This document shows positions 35,773 to 46,747 of a DNA stretch of 64,000 nt, one piece after another. The notes beneath the pieces are model-generated. The model had not been told where the DNA came from, did no database searches, and saw nothing but the letters and a program-made list of their open reading frames with translations. Source of the stretch: Gadus chalcogrammus (lineage: Eukaryota > Chordata > Actinopteri > Gadiformes > Gadidae); assembly GCF_026213295.1 (NCBI RefSeq), contig NC_079423.1, positions 18,084,143 through 18,148,142 of the forward strand, given 5' to 3'. How positions within the stretch are numbered: position 1 is the stretch's first letter; each line of letters begins with the position of its first letter. Both the position numbers and the translations under genes were made by a program.

Positions 35773-37377
35773 TCACTTCCTGGGGAGGTACGCGGCGAGG
35801 CGCTGCTTCTTGATGGGGACGAGGTGGATCTCCTGGGCGCTGACCTTCTTCAGCTTGACGGCCCTGCTCTTGGCCAGCTTCCGGTGGGGGTTCCCCGAGT
35901 CGGGCGGCTCCCCCTGGCCGCGGGCCGCCGCCCCCCCGCACAGCTGCTGCAGGGCGGCCCCGCCCCCCGCCGCCTGGGCGCCGTCCCGCTTGATGGAGAA
36001 GTTCTTGGTGGACACCCCCGACAGACCCTTCAGCTTCCCGCAGAGGATGGCGGGGATGGCGTCCTTCACCGACACGATGACCTTGGCGGTCTGCGAGGTG
36101 CCGACCAGCTCCAGCTTGCCCGTGGCGCCCGCCCCCCCCGCCCCGCCCTCCACCAGCCACTTGTGTTTGCGGCTGAACTCGAGCGACGCCGTCAGGCCGC
36201 GCAGCAGCGTGGAGCCCACGCCCCCGGAGCACTCCACCGGCCGCAGGACGCCCAGCGCCAGGGCGGCGGTCGCGCTGTCGTGCGTCGCCCTGTGGGCGAC
36301 GCACGACAGCGCGACCGCCGCCCTGGGCACCGACAGGTCCAGCACGTCGTCCTGCAGACAGGGGGGCTCCAGCTTGGGCTGCAGGGGGCAGGTCCGCACC
36401 GACAGGTCAAGGGCCTCCCCGTCGGCAGGGGGCGGCGAGGACGGGGCGAGAGGCGGCGGTCCGGCGGCGGCGGCGGGGAGCGACGGCGAGGGGGGGGCGG
36501 CGGCGGCGGCGGTCTGCGTGCCCCGGCTCACGGTGCAGACGGCTCGGGGCACGCTGCCCTTGGAGTCCTCGGCCGGGGGCACGGGGACGGGGATGGGCAG
36601 CGGGATGGGCAGGGGCACCGGCAGGGGGATGACCACCGGGTACGGGACCAGCAGCGTGGCGGGGGGCACCAGAGGGGCCAGCGGCGAGCTGTAGGGGTGC
36701 GACCCCGGAGGAGGAGGAGCGAAGAAGGTGGCGTTGGCGAAGGAGTCCGGCGGCGCCGTGCCGGGGCCCCCCTGGAACGAGGAGGAGCCGGTCTGGGACG
36801 AGAAGAGGTCCTGCAGGAGGGCGGCGAAGGCCGGGTTCTGGAGCAGGGCGAGCACGTTGGCGTCCTGGAAGTGGCCCCCCCCCGAGGGCTTCTGGTCGAG
36901 TGGCGGCGGCGGCGGCGGGCCGAAGGAGAGCGAGGCGTTCTGGATCAGCATGTTGCTCTGCAGCGGGAGGCCCTGGGGCAGGAGGCCCTGGGGCAGCAGA
37001 CCGGAGCCCAGGTGCTGGAGCAGCTGCTGGTCCAGGACCAGGGGCAGCGAGAGCGCCCCCCCGCCCGTCAGGAAGCAGGGCGACGCCCCCATCGGGCCCA
37101 GCGGGGCGCCGGCCCCCCCGGCCATCTGCAGGTGGATGGGCAGCATGAGGGGCCCCTCGCCCAGGCAGTAGGGCTGCAGCACGCCGGGGCCCCCCACCTT
37201 GAGGGCTACGCCCCCCTGGCTGGCCGAGGCGGCGGGGGAGGGAGGGGTCTCCACCAGGGTGGGCGGGGCTCCCCCCTTGGTCGGCCCGCTGGGGGACACC
37301 TCCCAGGAGTCGGCGTCCTCCACCTTCCCGGCCGTCTCCTCTCCCGCGCGGCCGCCGTCGGGCTGGGGGTTCGCCAT
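35773..37377 (-). CDS. rai2: RAI2 (retinoic acid-induced protein 2), intact copy
   Basis: A nuclear co-regulator that binds CtBP through two LDLS motifs (family knowledge). A single coding exon of 534 codons; human RAI2 is about 530. The start MANPQPDGG at 37377 has an ACCATGG context; an in-frame ATG 33 bases upstream is not preserved in the second copy. Visible landmarks are GVLQPYCLGEGPLMLPIHLQ, the proline-rich SPLAPLVPPATLLVPYPVV, ALDLS (322-326), VLDLS (345-349), KVIVSVKDAIPAILCGKLKG, LSGVSTKNFSIKR and the basic end VPIKKQRLAAYLPRK. The coding exon starts at an acceptor (exon boundary 37466), so a non-coding first exon lies upstream. Residues about 351-374 are encoded by a perfect 33-bp-arm palindrome. 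The gene is convergent with SCML2. Confidence 0.94.
   Translation of the reverse strand: MANPQPDGGRAGEETAGKVEDADSWEVSPSGPTKGGAPPTLVETPPSPAASASQGGVALKVGGPGVLQPYCLGEGPLMLPIHLQMAGGAGAPLGPMGASPCFLTGGGALSLPLVLDQQLLQHLGSGLLPQGLLPQGLPLQSNMLIQNASLSFGPPPPPPLDQKPSGGGHFQDANVLALLQNPAFAALLQDLFSSQTGSSSFQGGPGTAPPDSFANATFFAPPPPGSHPYSSPLAPLVPPATLLVPYPVVIPLPVPLPIPLPIPVPVPPAEDSKGSVPRAVCTVSRGTQTAAAAAPPSPSLPAAAAGPPPLAPSSPPPADGEALDLSVRTCPLQPKLEPPCLQDDVLDLSVPRAAVALSCVAHRATHDSATAALALGVLRPVECSGGVGSTLLRGLTASLEFSRKHKWLVEGGAGGAGATGKLELVGTSQTAKVIVSVKDAIPAILCGKLKGLSGVSTKNFSIKRDGAQAAGGGAALQQLCGGAAARGQGEPPDSGNPHRKLAKSRAVKLKKVSAQEIHLVPIKKQRLAAYLPRK
36258..36326. repeat. perfect inverted repeat inside RAI2 coding sequence
   Basis: Arms at 36258-36290 and 36294-36326 are exact reverse complements (33 bases) around a 3-base loop, TGT. 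The same hairpin is at 50,767-50,835. It encodes the stretch right after the second LDLS motif. Confidence 0.97.
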
Positions 37378-37466
37378 GGTTACCGGAGAGTCTGGGTTAT
37401 CGGGGTTCACTGGAGCGGCGCGACGAGGAGCTCAGAGGCGGCGGGCTGGTCCCATCAGGGGGTTAT
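37378..37466 (-). other. rai2: RAI2 5' UTR part of coding exon
   Basis: Minus-strand CTCTCTGTTCCAG ends at 37467, giving a plausible acceptor 89 bases before the start codon. The human gene likewise has non-coding exon(s) upstream of one coding exon. Confidence 0.5.
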
Positions 37467-37499
37467 CTGGAACAGAGAGCAGGGGGCCGGATGGAGCTT

Positions 37500-37690
37500 A
37501 GTTTACATTTAGGGCACTCAGCAGACGCTGTTACCCAAAGAGACTTACTATTAGTACATTTATCAAAAGAAGAGAAACCACAGCATATCTGTGTCAGTAC
37601 AGTAAGGATGGTCAGCCAACCAAGTGCCAAGCACTTAAAATCTATTAGGTAAACCCCTTCCCCGTGTACAACACAGACAGTTAGGATAAT
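37500..37690 (-). repeat. dispersed repeat family B, upstream of RAI2
   Basis: TTTAGGGCACTCAGCAGACG, TACCCAAAGAGACTTAC and CAAGTGCCAAGCACTTA. Also at 52,015-52,205. Confidence 0.8.
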
Positions 37691-37794
37691 TCCCCCTTTC
37701 AGGCTGATATCAGCCGACTGATTCTGTTTCTGTTCCATTCATTGTCCTGCAGTCTCACCAGACCGTCTCTGGCCGACTGGGCTCTGGTCACCTT

Positions 37795-38240
37795 TTATTT
37801 AGACAAAAGGGCCACAGTCCTACCTGTTCAGGTGAGAGTAGACTACCTAACGAGCTCCACACTCCTACCTGTTCAGGTGAGAGTAGACTACCTAACGAGC
37901 TCCACACTCCTACCTGTTCAGGTGAGAGTAGACCCCTAACGAGCTCCACACTCCTACCTGTTCAGGTGAGAGTAGACCCCTAACGAGCTCTACACTCCTA
38001 CCTGTTCAGGTGAGAGTAGACTGGTTAACGAGGGCCACACTCCTACCTGTTCAGGTGAGAGTAGACCCCTAACGAGCTCCACACTCCTACCTGTTCAGGT
38101 GAGAGCAGACCCCCTAACAAGCTCTAGACTCCTACCTGTTCAGGTGAGAGTAGACCCCTAACGAGCTCTACACTCCTACCTGTTCAGGTGAGAGTAGACC
38201 CCCTAACGAGGGCCACACTCCTACCTGTTTAGGTTAAGGA
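37795..38240 (+). repeat. 44-bp minisatellite with CAGGTGAGAG, about 10 copies
   Basis: The unit ACTCCTACCTGTTCAGGTGA then GAGTAGACCCCTAACGAGCT CCAC. Also at 52,330-52,755. It lies in the interval between the RAI2 coding exon and its probable first exon. Confidence 0.93.
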
Positions 38241-38754
38241 GAAGACTGGTTAACAAGGGCCAGGTGGGGGTGAACTGTTCCCCGTCCAGGTAAACATCTG
38301 CCTCTTAACATTAGAAAATAATCGGCACACCATACTGCCAATAGGACGGACAATCAACCAACAGAAACAAAGTGCAAGAGACAGCAGGAACACCAAGATT
38401 TCATCAATCAATATTGATTATCAATCAAGGAATTGTTCAGACTATTGAATGTTAGGTATTGATTATGCTAATATCTCTCTGTCTCTCCGCCTCCCTCAGT
38501 CTTTCTCTCTGCCTCCATCTCTCTTCTTAACTAAAACATTGTCTCTAATGTAGTTATAGTAGCTATATAGTACTGTACTTCTTATTCATAATTGCTGATA
38601 CATTGAATCAAACCTGGACATAAAACATGTCAACATTGCCCCTGAAGATGGTTGTGGTTCCCAGCAGGCTAAATGAGCTGACCTCAAAAAACCAGAGAGC
38701 AGGGGATGGAGACATCACCACCATGCTGCCGCAAGACACGGGACAATAGGAGCA

Positions 38755-39118
38755 GTGAGGAGGAGGAGGAGGAGGAGGGAGGGGATGAGGAGGAGGAGCA
38801 GGAGGAAGAGGAGGGAGAGGAGGAGGAGGAGGAGGAGGGGGAGAGAGAGAAGGAGGGAGAGGAGGAGGAGGAGGAGGGAGAGGAGGAGGAGGAGGGAGAG
38901 GAGGAGGGGGAGCAGGAGGAGGAGGAGGGAGAGGAGGAGGAGGAAGAGCAGGAGGAGGAGGAGGAGCAGGAGGAGGAGGAGGGAGAGGAGGAGGAGGGAG
39001 AGGAGGAGGAGGAAGAGCAGGAGGAAGAGCAGGAGGAGGAGGAGGAGGGAGAGGAGGAGGAGGAGGAGGAGGAGGGAGAGGAGGGGGAGGAGGAGAGGAG
39101 CAGGAGGAGGAGGAGGAA
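38755..39118. repeat. (GGA)n/(GAG)n tract
   Basis: About 365 bases of polypurine, interrupted by AGCAGG and AGAG. Also at 53,265-53,625 with several length differences. Confidence 0.94.
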
Positions 39119-39299
39119 GTTGCGGAGGGTCTAAAGGTCATCGCCCAGACAACCTTCCACTCCAGTGAACTCTCTCCAGCCCGGTATATCAACCCAGCGT
39201 CTACTAGGAGACCACCTTCACCCCCGGCTGCTGCCTCACGTGACCCGGACCCCAGCGGACCGGGTCCCAGCAGGGGGTCCAAGCGGGGGGGCCCAGTGG

Positions 39300-39800
39300 A
39301 CACAACACAATGTAACACAATGACACAAAACAACACAACACAATGACACAACATAACACAATGACACAAAACAACACTACACAACACAATGACACAACGC
39401 AACAAAACAACACAATGACACAACACAATGCCTAAACACAACAACACAATGACACAATAATACAACACAACCCAATTACACAATGACACATCACAACACA
39501 AAGGACATGGTGAGGATGAAATGGTCCTGTGTGGACCAGGACCCTGCTGTGGACCAGGTCCTGTGTGGACCAGCTCTCTGCTGTGGACCAGGTCCCTGCT
39601 GTGGACCAGGTCCCTGCTGTAGACCAGTTTCCTGCTGTAGACCAGGTCCCTGCTGTAGACCAGCTCCCTGCTGGGGACCAACTCTCTGCTATGGACCAGT
39701 TCCCTGCTGTGGACCAGGTCCCCACTGTAGACCAGGTCCCTGCTGTGGACCAGGTCCTGTGTAGACCAGCTCCCTGCTGTAAACCAGGGCCCTGCTGTGT
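39300..39800. repeat. ACACAATGACACA array followed by GTGGACCAGGTCCCTGCT array
   Basis: Two adjacent arrays: 13-26-bp ACAACACAATGAC units (39,300-39,490) and 21-bp CTGCTGTGGACCAGGTCC units (39,520-39,800). Repeated in the second copy with one extra 21-bp unit. Confidence 0.9.
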
Positions 39801-40213
39801 ACCAGACCGACCCCTATCTCCCGATCAGGTTCCCCCAGACCTCCGACTGAATCCTGGAGGTTCAGATGGAGGTCTGAAGCTATCTATTCACCCTCACACG
39901 CGAGACCCCCTCCTCAGACGGACTGACGCGTCTGCTAGTGTCTGATGATGGTGATGGGGGGGTCTGAGACCAGCTCCTCTACCCTGCTGTAGACCAGCTC
40001 CAGCCCTCCCCGGACCACATTCACCCTCACACGCACCCCCCTGCCTCAGACGGCTCGACGCGTCTGTTAGTCTCTAATGATGGTGATGAGAGGATGACGG
40101 TACCAGCCTACCGTCATGTGTGTGTGCGTGAGTGTGTGAGCGACGCGCCTGACGCGCATGGCCGCGGATAATTCGGACATTCTCCGTATTAAAGACATCA
40201 AAGGGTTCCTCAC

Positions 40214-40470
40214 CTCCCGGTCCGACGCGCAGGTTCGAATCCCTTCATGACAAAATCCACCGCGTCAAAGCAGAACCCTCAGACGCACCCGGACGCTCAT
40301 GGAGAGGGTTGATGAGGAGCGCGTTCACGTCCCGGCGGGGACGCGCAGAGGCAACAGCTGCGCGCGCAGCCCTAGACTGATAAGGGCCCGCCCCCCCCGG
40401 TTTAGGATCAGCCAGGCGGCGCTTTGATCCAATCCTGCATCCGCGTCCGTCCCCCCGTCCTTCATGGATC
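40214..40470 (-). promoter_or_regulatory. CpG-rich candidate RAI2 first exon/promoter
   Basis: A CpG-dense stretch (about 40,090-40,470). Minus-strand CCGGGAG followed by GTGAGG (cut at 40214/40213) makes a good donor about 2.7 kb upstream of the RAI2 coding exon acceptor. The same sequence occurs at about 54,740-55,000 in the second copy. Inferred from composition and splice signals only. Confidence 0.35.
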
Positions 40471-40499
40471 ACATCCCGGGGCCGATACCACTAGCACTA

Positions 40500-40800
40500 G
40501 AACGCTTCATACTTACACTTTATCACTATGCACATTAACACTGTTTTAGTTTCTCTACTTATTATTAATTACTTTATTTTAATTTATTATTATTATTATT
40601 ATTTATAATTGTGGTCTATTGATGCTGCTACTTATTTTATTTATATTTTTTTGTTACTTATCTTTGTATACTTGCTAACCTCGTATTGTTGCTGCTACGC
40701 GGCTGTTGAGGAACCCAGCCTAAGAACTGTGCTGCTGTGTACAATAAGATGTTATAAAGCACCTCTGATTCTGATCTTGCGGGCTGAGCCTCCTGCTGGC
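40500..40800 (+). mobile_element. possible 3' end of a non-LTR-type element
   Basis: The AT-rich (ATT)n stretch, GTGGTCTATTGATGCTGCTA and the tail CACCTCTGATTCTGATC resemble 3' ends of common fish LINE-like repeats. Low certainty. Also at 55,030-55,300. Confidence 0.35.
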
Positions 40801-41007
40801 CTGTCTCCACAGACTCCCACATCATGATGAGCAGAACCATTCATATCACGGACTACATTTATCAAGACAAGGCAGCAGGCTGCTTTATTGACCAGGGGGG
40901 GTAATAAATAGCCATTAATCCCCGTTGTGCGCTGACACATGTGATACGAGCCGTGATGGCTGATGTGGAAACGCTCCGCGATAATCGGGTTGTGAACAGG
41001 AAGCCGT

Positions 41008-41010
41008 GGT

Positions 41011-41040
<30 letters not shown>
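41008..41040. repeat. poly-G run; (CA)n at 41,221-41,355
   Basis: About 29 consecutive G. The CA-rich tract lies 180 bases further on. Confidence 0.93.
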
Positions 41041-41041
<1 letters not shown>

Positions 41042-41224
41042 TTGTGTGGCAGGCTGGGGGAGGGGTGGGGGAGAGAGGATGGGAGGGGGTGATGTCGGGG
41101 AGCAGCTGTAGATGATGGGGAGGGCCCACGGCCCCAGGGGCGTCACTATCACCCCCAGCCAGCCCGGGGCCTCGCTAGGGGCCCCGCATTGTTCTGCTAG
41201 GAGGCTCCTTCATAACTATATCAC

Positions 41225-41255
<31 letters not shown>

Positions 41256-42204
41256 TGCACGCACACACACACACGCACGCATATGCACACAATCCCAATC
41301 ACACTCACACATACATACACACACACACACAGACACACACACACGCACACACACCAATCAAATATGCATCAGATTCACAGATGGAAATCATGTTTCAGGA
41401 GAACAGAATGATGTTTAAATGAGTTAAACAATCGTGTTCCTCCACAGAGGACTGTGACACTCAGCCTATTATAATATATAACTATTATAATATAATATCA
41501 CAGCCTATTATAATACAACACAGCCTTATAAACCTATTATAATATAACAGCCTATTATAGTAGAAATTAGGATTATTATAATATTGTGTTTTCACATCGC
41601 ACCTTTCAGGGGAACTAAGGATCGTTTGAACATGGGAGAAAACAAAAGATTATCAATGGAAATATCAGGGTAAAATAGGTTTATATATAATCTATATTAA
41701 AATTTAAACACGTGTAGAAGCACACGTCAATAGATGAACACATGAGACCGTTGTCCTTGAAGCTTAAAAACATCTACACTGAGTTGGAGGAACGACCTCC
41801 AAACTATCAGCTGTCCCACCAAGAAAATACAGTCACTAAAACAATAACATAAACGTTAGTTTATAGATATAGAACAATAATATATACGTAAGTGTCCAGA
41901 TATGGACGTTGATCTGATATACTTTTTGTTTTATTAGTATTCGTTTTGAGTTTCCAGTGATTTGATGTTTGAGAACATTAGGATGTGATAAACAAGTGAA
42001 CCTCAGACCAGAACTAAAGATTAGATCAGAATGTTCCCAGTCAAAACAAGACGCCGTGTGTCTGGGTTCAATGCTCCTCTCCAGCCTTGACTAGTGTCGT
42101 CAGCCTCGCCGTGTCCCGTCCTGGTCTCTCATTCACCCACAGCGCCGCCCAGTGGCCCCACGCTGAAACTACACTTCGCCGTTCAATACTCGAGCAGACT
42201 TGGG

Positions 42205-42422
42205 CGGCATGTGGCTCAGGAGGTGGAGCGGGTCGGCTGGTAACTCGAAGGTTGCTAGTTCGATCCCCGGCCTGACTGCTCCTGACAAGCTGGCTTTCGC
42301 CCTGCGTGGCTGACTCCACTGTTGGTGTGAATGTGTGCATGAATGGGTGAATGTTGGGCGCTTTGAGCGGCAACTTGTTGGAAAAGCGCTGTATAAATGC
42401 ATCCATTTACCATTTAACATTG
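42205..42422 (+). mobile_element. tRNA-derived SINE
   Basis: A-box TGGCTCAGGAGG, B-box AGTTCGATCCC, the body CTGACTGCTCCTGACAAGCT and GTGGCTGACTCC, and the 3' part GGGTGAATGTTGGGCGCTTT and TATAAATGCATCCATTTACC. Also at 56,740-56,955. Confidence 0.85.
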
Positions 42423-42536
42423 TTATTTTTCATTTGTTTATAGATTTACTTTGGTGAGCAAATATCTGTCTTACTCTCTCGAACACCAACATAAATGTGA
42501 AAAGCTGTCCAACTGAAACAATGACAATTACAGAAA

Positions 42537-42636
42537 NNNNNNNNNNNNNNNNNNNNNNNNNNNNNNNNNNNNNNNNNNNNNNNNNNNNNNNNNNNNNNNN
42601 NNNNNNNNNNNNNNNNNNNNNNNNNNNNNNNNNNNN
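42537..42636. other. assembly gap, 100 N
   Basis: Exactly 100 N, the usual placeholder for a scaffold join of unknown size. It separates the two near-identical copies of a 14.5-kb segment. Confidence 0.99.
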
Positions 42637-43787
42637 GACGCCGCCGCCCAGACCGGCTCCCCGGGGGGCGGCCCCCAGCCCGGGCCCCTGGGGGTCCACA
42701 CCCAGCTGGCCCCCCGGCCCCACAAGAAGAGAGGACCCAAACCGGGCAGCAAGGTGAGGGGGCAGGGGGAGAGAAAGAGAGGGGGGGAGAGAGAGAGAGA
42801 GAGGGGGGGAGAGAGAGAAAGAGAGAGAGAGAGGGGGGGGAGGGGGAGACAGAGAGAGAGAGAGAGAGAGAGGTGGGGGAGCAGGAGGAGGAGCAAGCCA
42901 GAGAGAGGCAGAGAGAGAGGGGGAGGGAGGGACAGAGGGAGGGAGAGAGAGAGAGAGAGGGGGAGGGAGAGAGGGAGGGGGAGGGAGAGAGGGAGGTGAG
43001 GGAGCAGAAGGAGGAGGATGAGGAGGGGTTGACGTCTTCAGAGGCTCTCTCCTCCTCAGTAACCACTCAGAGGGTAGGAGCTGTCTCAGGGTACGGGGGA
43101 ACAGCTTCAGCCCTGGGATGGACCCTGAGAGCGCTTTTCAGCTGGGGGCCCTGGAGTCCGTCTAAGAGCTTCTGCAAACACTCAGAGCCCCCTCCCCGGG
43201 GCCGGGGGGATGGCCCCCTCCACTACATGAGTCAGTCAGCACTCGGATGTAGGATGAAAGGTTTTCAGCTCAGGTTTTGGTCTGGTCCAGACCCGGTCTG
43301 GTCCTGGTCCTGGTCCCGGTCGGGTCTGGTCCTGGTCCTGATCTGGTCTGGTCCTGGTCTGGTCTGGTCCCGGTCTGGTCTGGTCCCGGTCTGGTCTGGT
43401 CCCGGTCTGGTCTGGTCCCGGTCTGGTCTGGTCCCGGTCTTCATCAGGGGGGGTTTCTGTGTTCCAGAGGAAGCCCAAGGTGCCCCCCGGCCCGGTGGGC
43501 TGCCTCTCCGTCCCCAAGGAGAGCCCGGCCGGCCCCGGGACGCTGCTGTCAACAGGTGAGACCGCAGGGGGCCCCCTGTCCCCATGGTAACCCTGTTACT
43601 ACGGTAACCCTGTCCCCGTCCCCATGGTAACCCTGTCCCCACGGTAACCCTGTCCTCGTCCCCATGGTAACCCTGTCCTCGTCCCCATGGTAACCCTGTC
43701 CCCGTCCCCATGGTAACCCTGTTACCACAGTAACCCCATCCGCATCCACACTCTAACCTGTCCCCATCGTAACCCCCTCCCCTTGAT

Positions 43788-43851
<64 letters not shown>

Positions 43852-45616
43852 GCGCATGCGTGCGTGCGTGCGTGCGTGCGTGTGTGTGCGTGTGCGTCGT
43901 CCCAGTGTGTGTGTACGTGAACAAGCAGGGTGACTGCGGCCCCCAGCTGGACAGGAAGCAGGTCCAGCGGCTCCCGGAGCGCTTCGGGCCCGGCCCGGTG
44001 AACCTGGTGCTCCAGCAGGTGGTCCAGTCCTGCCTGGACTGCTCCTACCAGCCCCAGCTGCTGCTGGCCGCCCTGCAGACCCACTCCGGGTCCGGGGAGG
44101 TGGTCCGAGGTACGCGCGTCTCAGGGGGTACAGCGGGTTGGCTGCTGGCCGGAGGGTCTCAGGGGGGTACAGCGGGTTGGCTGCTGGCCGGAGGGTCTCA
44201 GGGGGGTACAGCGGGTTGGCTGCTGGCCGGAGGGTCTCTGGAGGTACAGCGGGTTGGCTGCTGGCCGGAGGGTCTCTGGAGGTACAGCGGGTTGGCTGCT
44301 GGCCGGAGGGTCTCTGGAGGTACAGCGGGTTGGCTGCTGGCCGGAGGGTCGCTGGTTCGATCCCGCATAGTGCCGCCCTGTGTTCCAGGAGGAGATGGGG
44401 AGCATGGGGCGCCCCGGAGGCCCAGTCCTGACCGCAGCCACCCCGGCTCCATTCTGCCCGCGGCCCTTTGCTGCCTGTCCTCCCTCTGTCTCACTCTACC
44501 ATAAAGCATCTGTGGGTCGGTCTGGGGGGGCTGCAGTGGGGGTCACTAACCGGTCGTCCCGGTCTGTCCCGGTCTGTCCTGCAGTGCGGACGGACGGCGG
44601 CGTGTGTCTGGTGAAGCTGCCCTCGGCCTCCAGCGCATCCTTCGTGCTGCGCTTCCTGGAGACGGTGTGCCTCCACCTGCAGGGAGACAACCTGTTCAGC
44701 AGCCAGCCCTTCAGGACCTACCAGCCAGGTACCGCTCAGCAGGACGCTGGTTAGCACGGGGCTGGTTAGCACGGGGCTGGTTAGCACGGGGCTGGTTAGC
44801 ATGGGGCTGGTTAGCATGGGGCTACCCTGTGTTCCAGTGAGAGATGGTTAGCCTAGTTAGCATGGGGCTGCGCTGTGTTCCAGTGAGAGATGGTTAGCCT
44901 AGTTAGCCTGGTGCTGCGCTGTGTTCCAGTGAGAGATGGTTAGCCTACTTAGCATGGGGCTACCCTGTGTTCCAGTGAGAGATGGTTAGCCTAGTTAGCA
45001 TGGTGCTGCGCTGTGTTCCAGTGAGAGCTGGTTAGCCTAGTTAGCATGGTGCTGCGCTGTGTTCCAGTGAGAGATGGTTAGCCTAGTTAGCATGGTGCTG
45101 CGCTGTGTTCCAGTGAGAGCTGGTTAGCCTAGTTAGCATGGTGCTGCGCTGTGTTCCAGTGAGAGCTGGTTAGCCTAGTTAGCATGGTGCTGCGCTGTGT
45201 TCCAGTGAGAGATGGTTAGCCTAGTTAGCATGGTGCTGCGCTGTGTTCCAGTGAGAGATGGTTAGCCTAGTTAGCATGGTGCTGTGCTGTGTTCCAGTGA
45301 GAGATTGTTAGCCTAGTTAGCATGGTGCTGCGCTGTGTTCCACTGAGAGATGGTTAGCCCAGTTAGCATGGTGCTGCGCTGTGTTCCAGTGAGAGCTGGT
45401 TAGCCTAGTTAGCATGGTGCTGCGCTGTGTTCCAGTGAGAGCTGGTTAGCCTAGTTAGCATGGTGCTGCGCTGTGTTCCAGTGAAGGAGGAGGTGCTGGA
45501 GGCCCCGTCCCTGTCCCTGCGGCCCGGTAAGCGCGGCCTGTCGGGGGTCTCCCCGCCGTACGCCGCCTCCCTGTCCCCCAAACACCTCTGCAGCGACGCC
45601 CACCCCTCAGAAGGTA

Positions 45617-45684
<68 letters not shown>

Positions 45685-46715
45685 AATTACGGGTCCAATT
45701 GAGATTCAGAGACCCCCCAGGTCTAACTGGACCCCCCAGGTCTAACTGAGTCCCCCCAGGTCTAACTGGACCCCCCAGCTCTAACTGGACCCCCCAGGTC
45801 TAACTGAGTCCCCCCAGGTCTAACTGGACCCCCCAGGTCTAATTGAGTCCCCCCAGTTCTAACTGGACCCCCCAGGTCTAATTGAGTCCCCCCAGTTCTA
45901 ACTGGACCCCCCAGGTCTAATTGAGTCCCCCCAGTTCTAACTGGACCCCCCAGGTCTAACTGAGACCCCCCAGGTCTAACTGAGTCCCCCCAGGTCTAAC
46001 TGAGTCCCCCCCCCCAGCAGAGACGCTGCCCCCCGGTGAGGGCGGCCCGCTGAAGGAGGCGTGGTTCATGGACTCGGCCTCCGGCTCCATGACCCCGCTG
46101 AGCCCCCGCCCCCACGCCGACTACCACCCCTACTACCCCCGGGGGGGGGCGGCCCTCCGGAGGTCCTCCTCCCACCCCCCAGAGACCGCCTCCTCCACCG
46201 CCCTCCGCAGGGTGGAAGGTACGCACCGCCGTATTATTATGGGATGGCCCCATACCCGTTGTGGGGGGGGCGGCATGTGTCTCGAGACACGTGGGGCCAG
46301 ACCCCTCACCCTGACTGCTCCTGACGGGGTGTGAGTGTGTGCATGAACGGGTGAATGTTGTTGAGTTAGCATAGTGCTAGCCTGTGTTCCAGTGAGAGAT
46401 GGTTAGCATTGTGCTAGCTAGCATAGTGCTACGTTGTGTTCCAGTGAGAGATGGTTAGCATTGTGCTAGCTAGCATAGTGCTACGTTGTGTTCCAGTGAG
46501 ATATGGTTAGCATTGTGCTAGTTAGCATTGTGCTACGCTGTGTTCCAGTGAGAAGTGGTTAGCATTGTGCTAGTTAGCATTGTGCTACGCTTTGTTCCAG
46601 TGAGCAGTGGTTAGCATTGTGCTAGTTAGAATAGTGCTACGCTTTGTTCCAGTGAGCAGTGGTTAGCATTGTGCTAGTTAGCATTGTGCTAGACTGTGTT
46701 CTGAGCCTAAAGAGT

Positions 46716-46747
<32 letters not shown>

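Noticed and set aside
35824..37512. 562-residue plus-strand frame antisense to RAI2 (and its counterpart at 50,333)
   Set aside because: A shadow of the GC-rich RAI2 coding strand. Arg/Gly/Gln-rich composition typical of antisense frames, while the minus strand matches a known protein end to end.
40229..40240. tRNA gene suggested by GGTTCGAATCCC
   Set aside because: A perfect B-box, but the surrounding bases form no T-stem, acceptor stem or A-box at the right distance.
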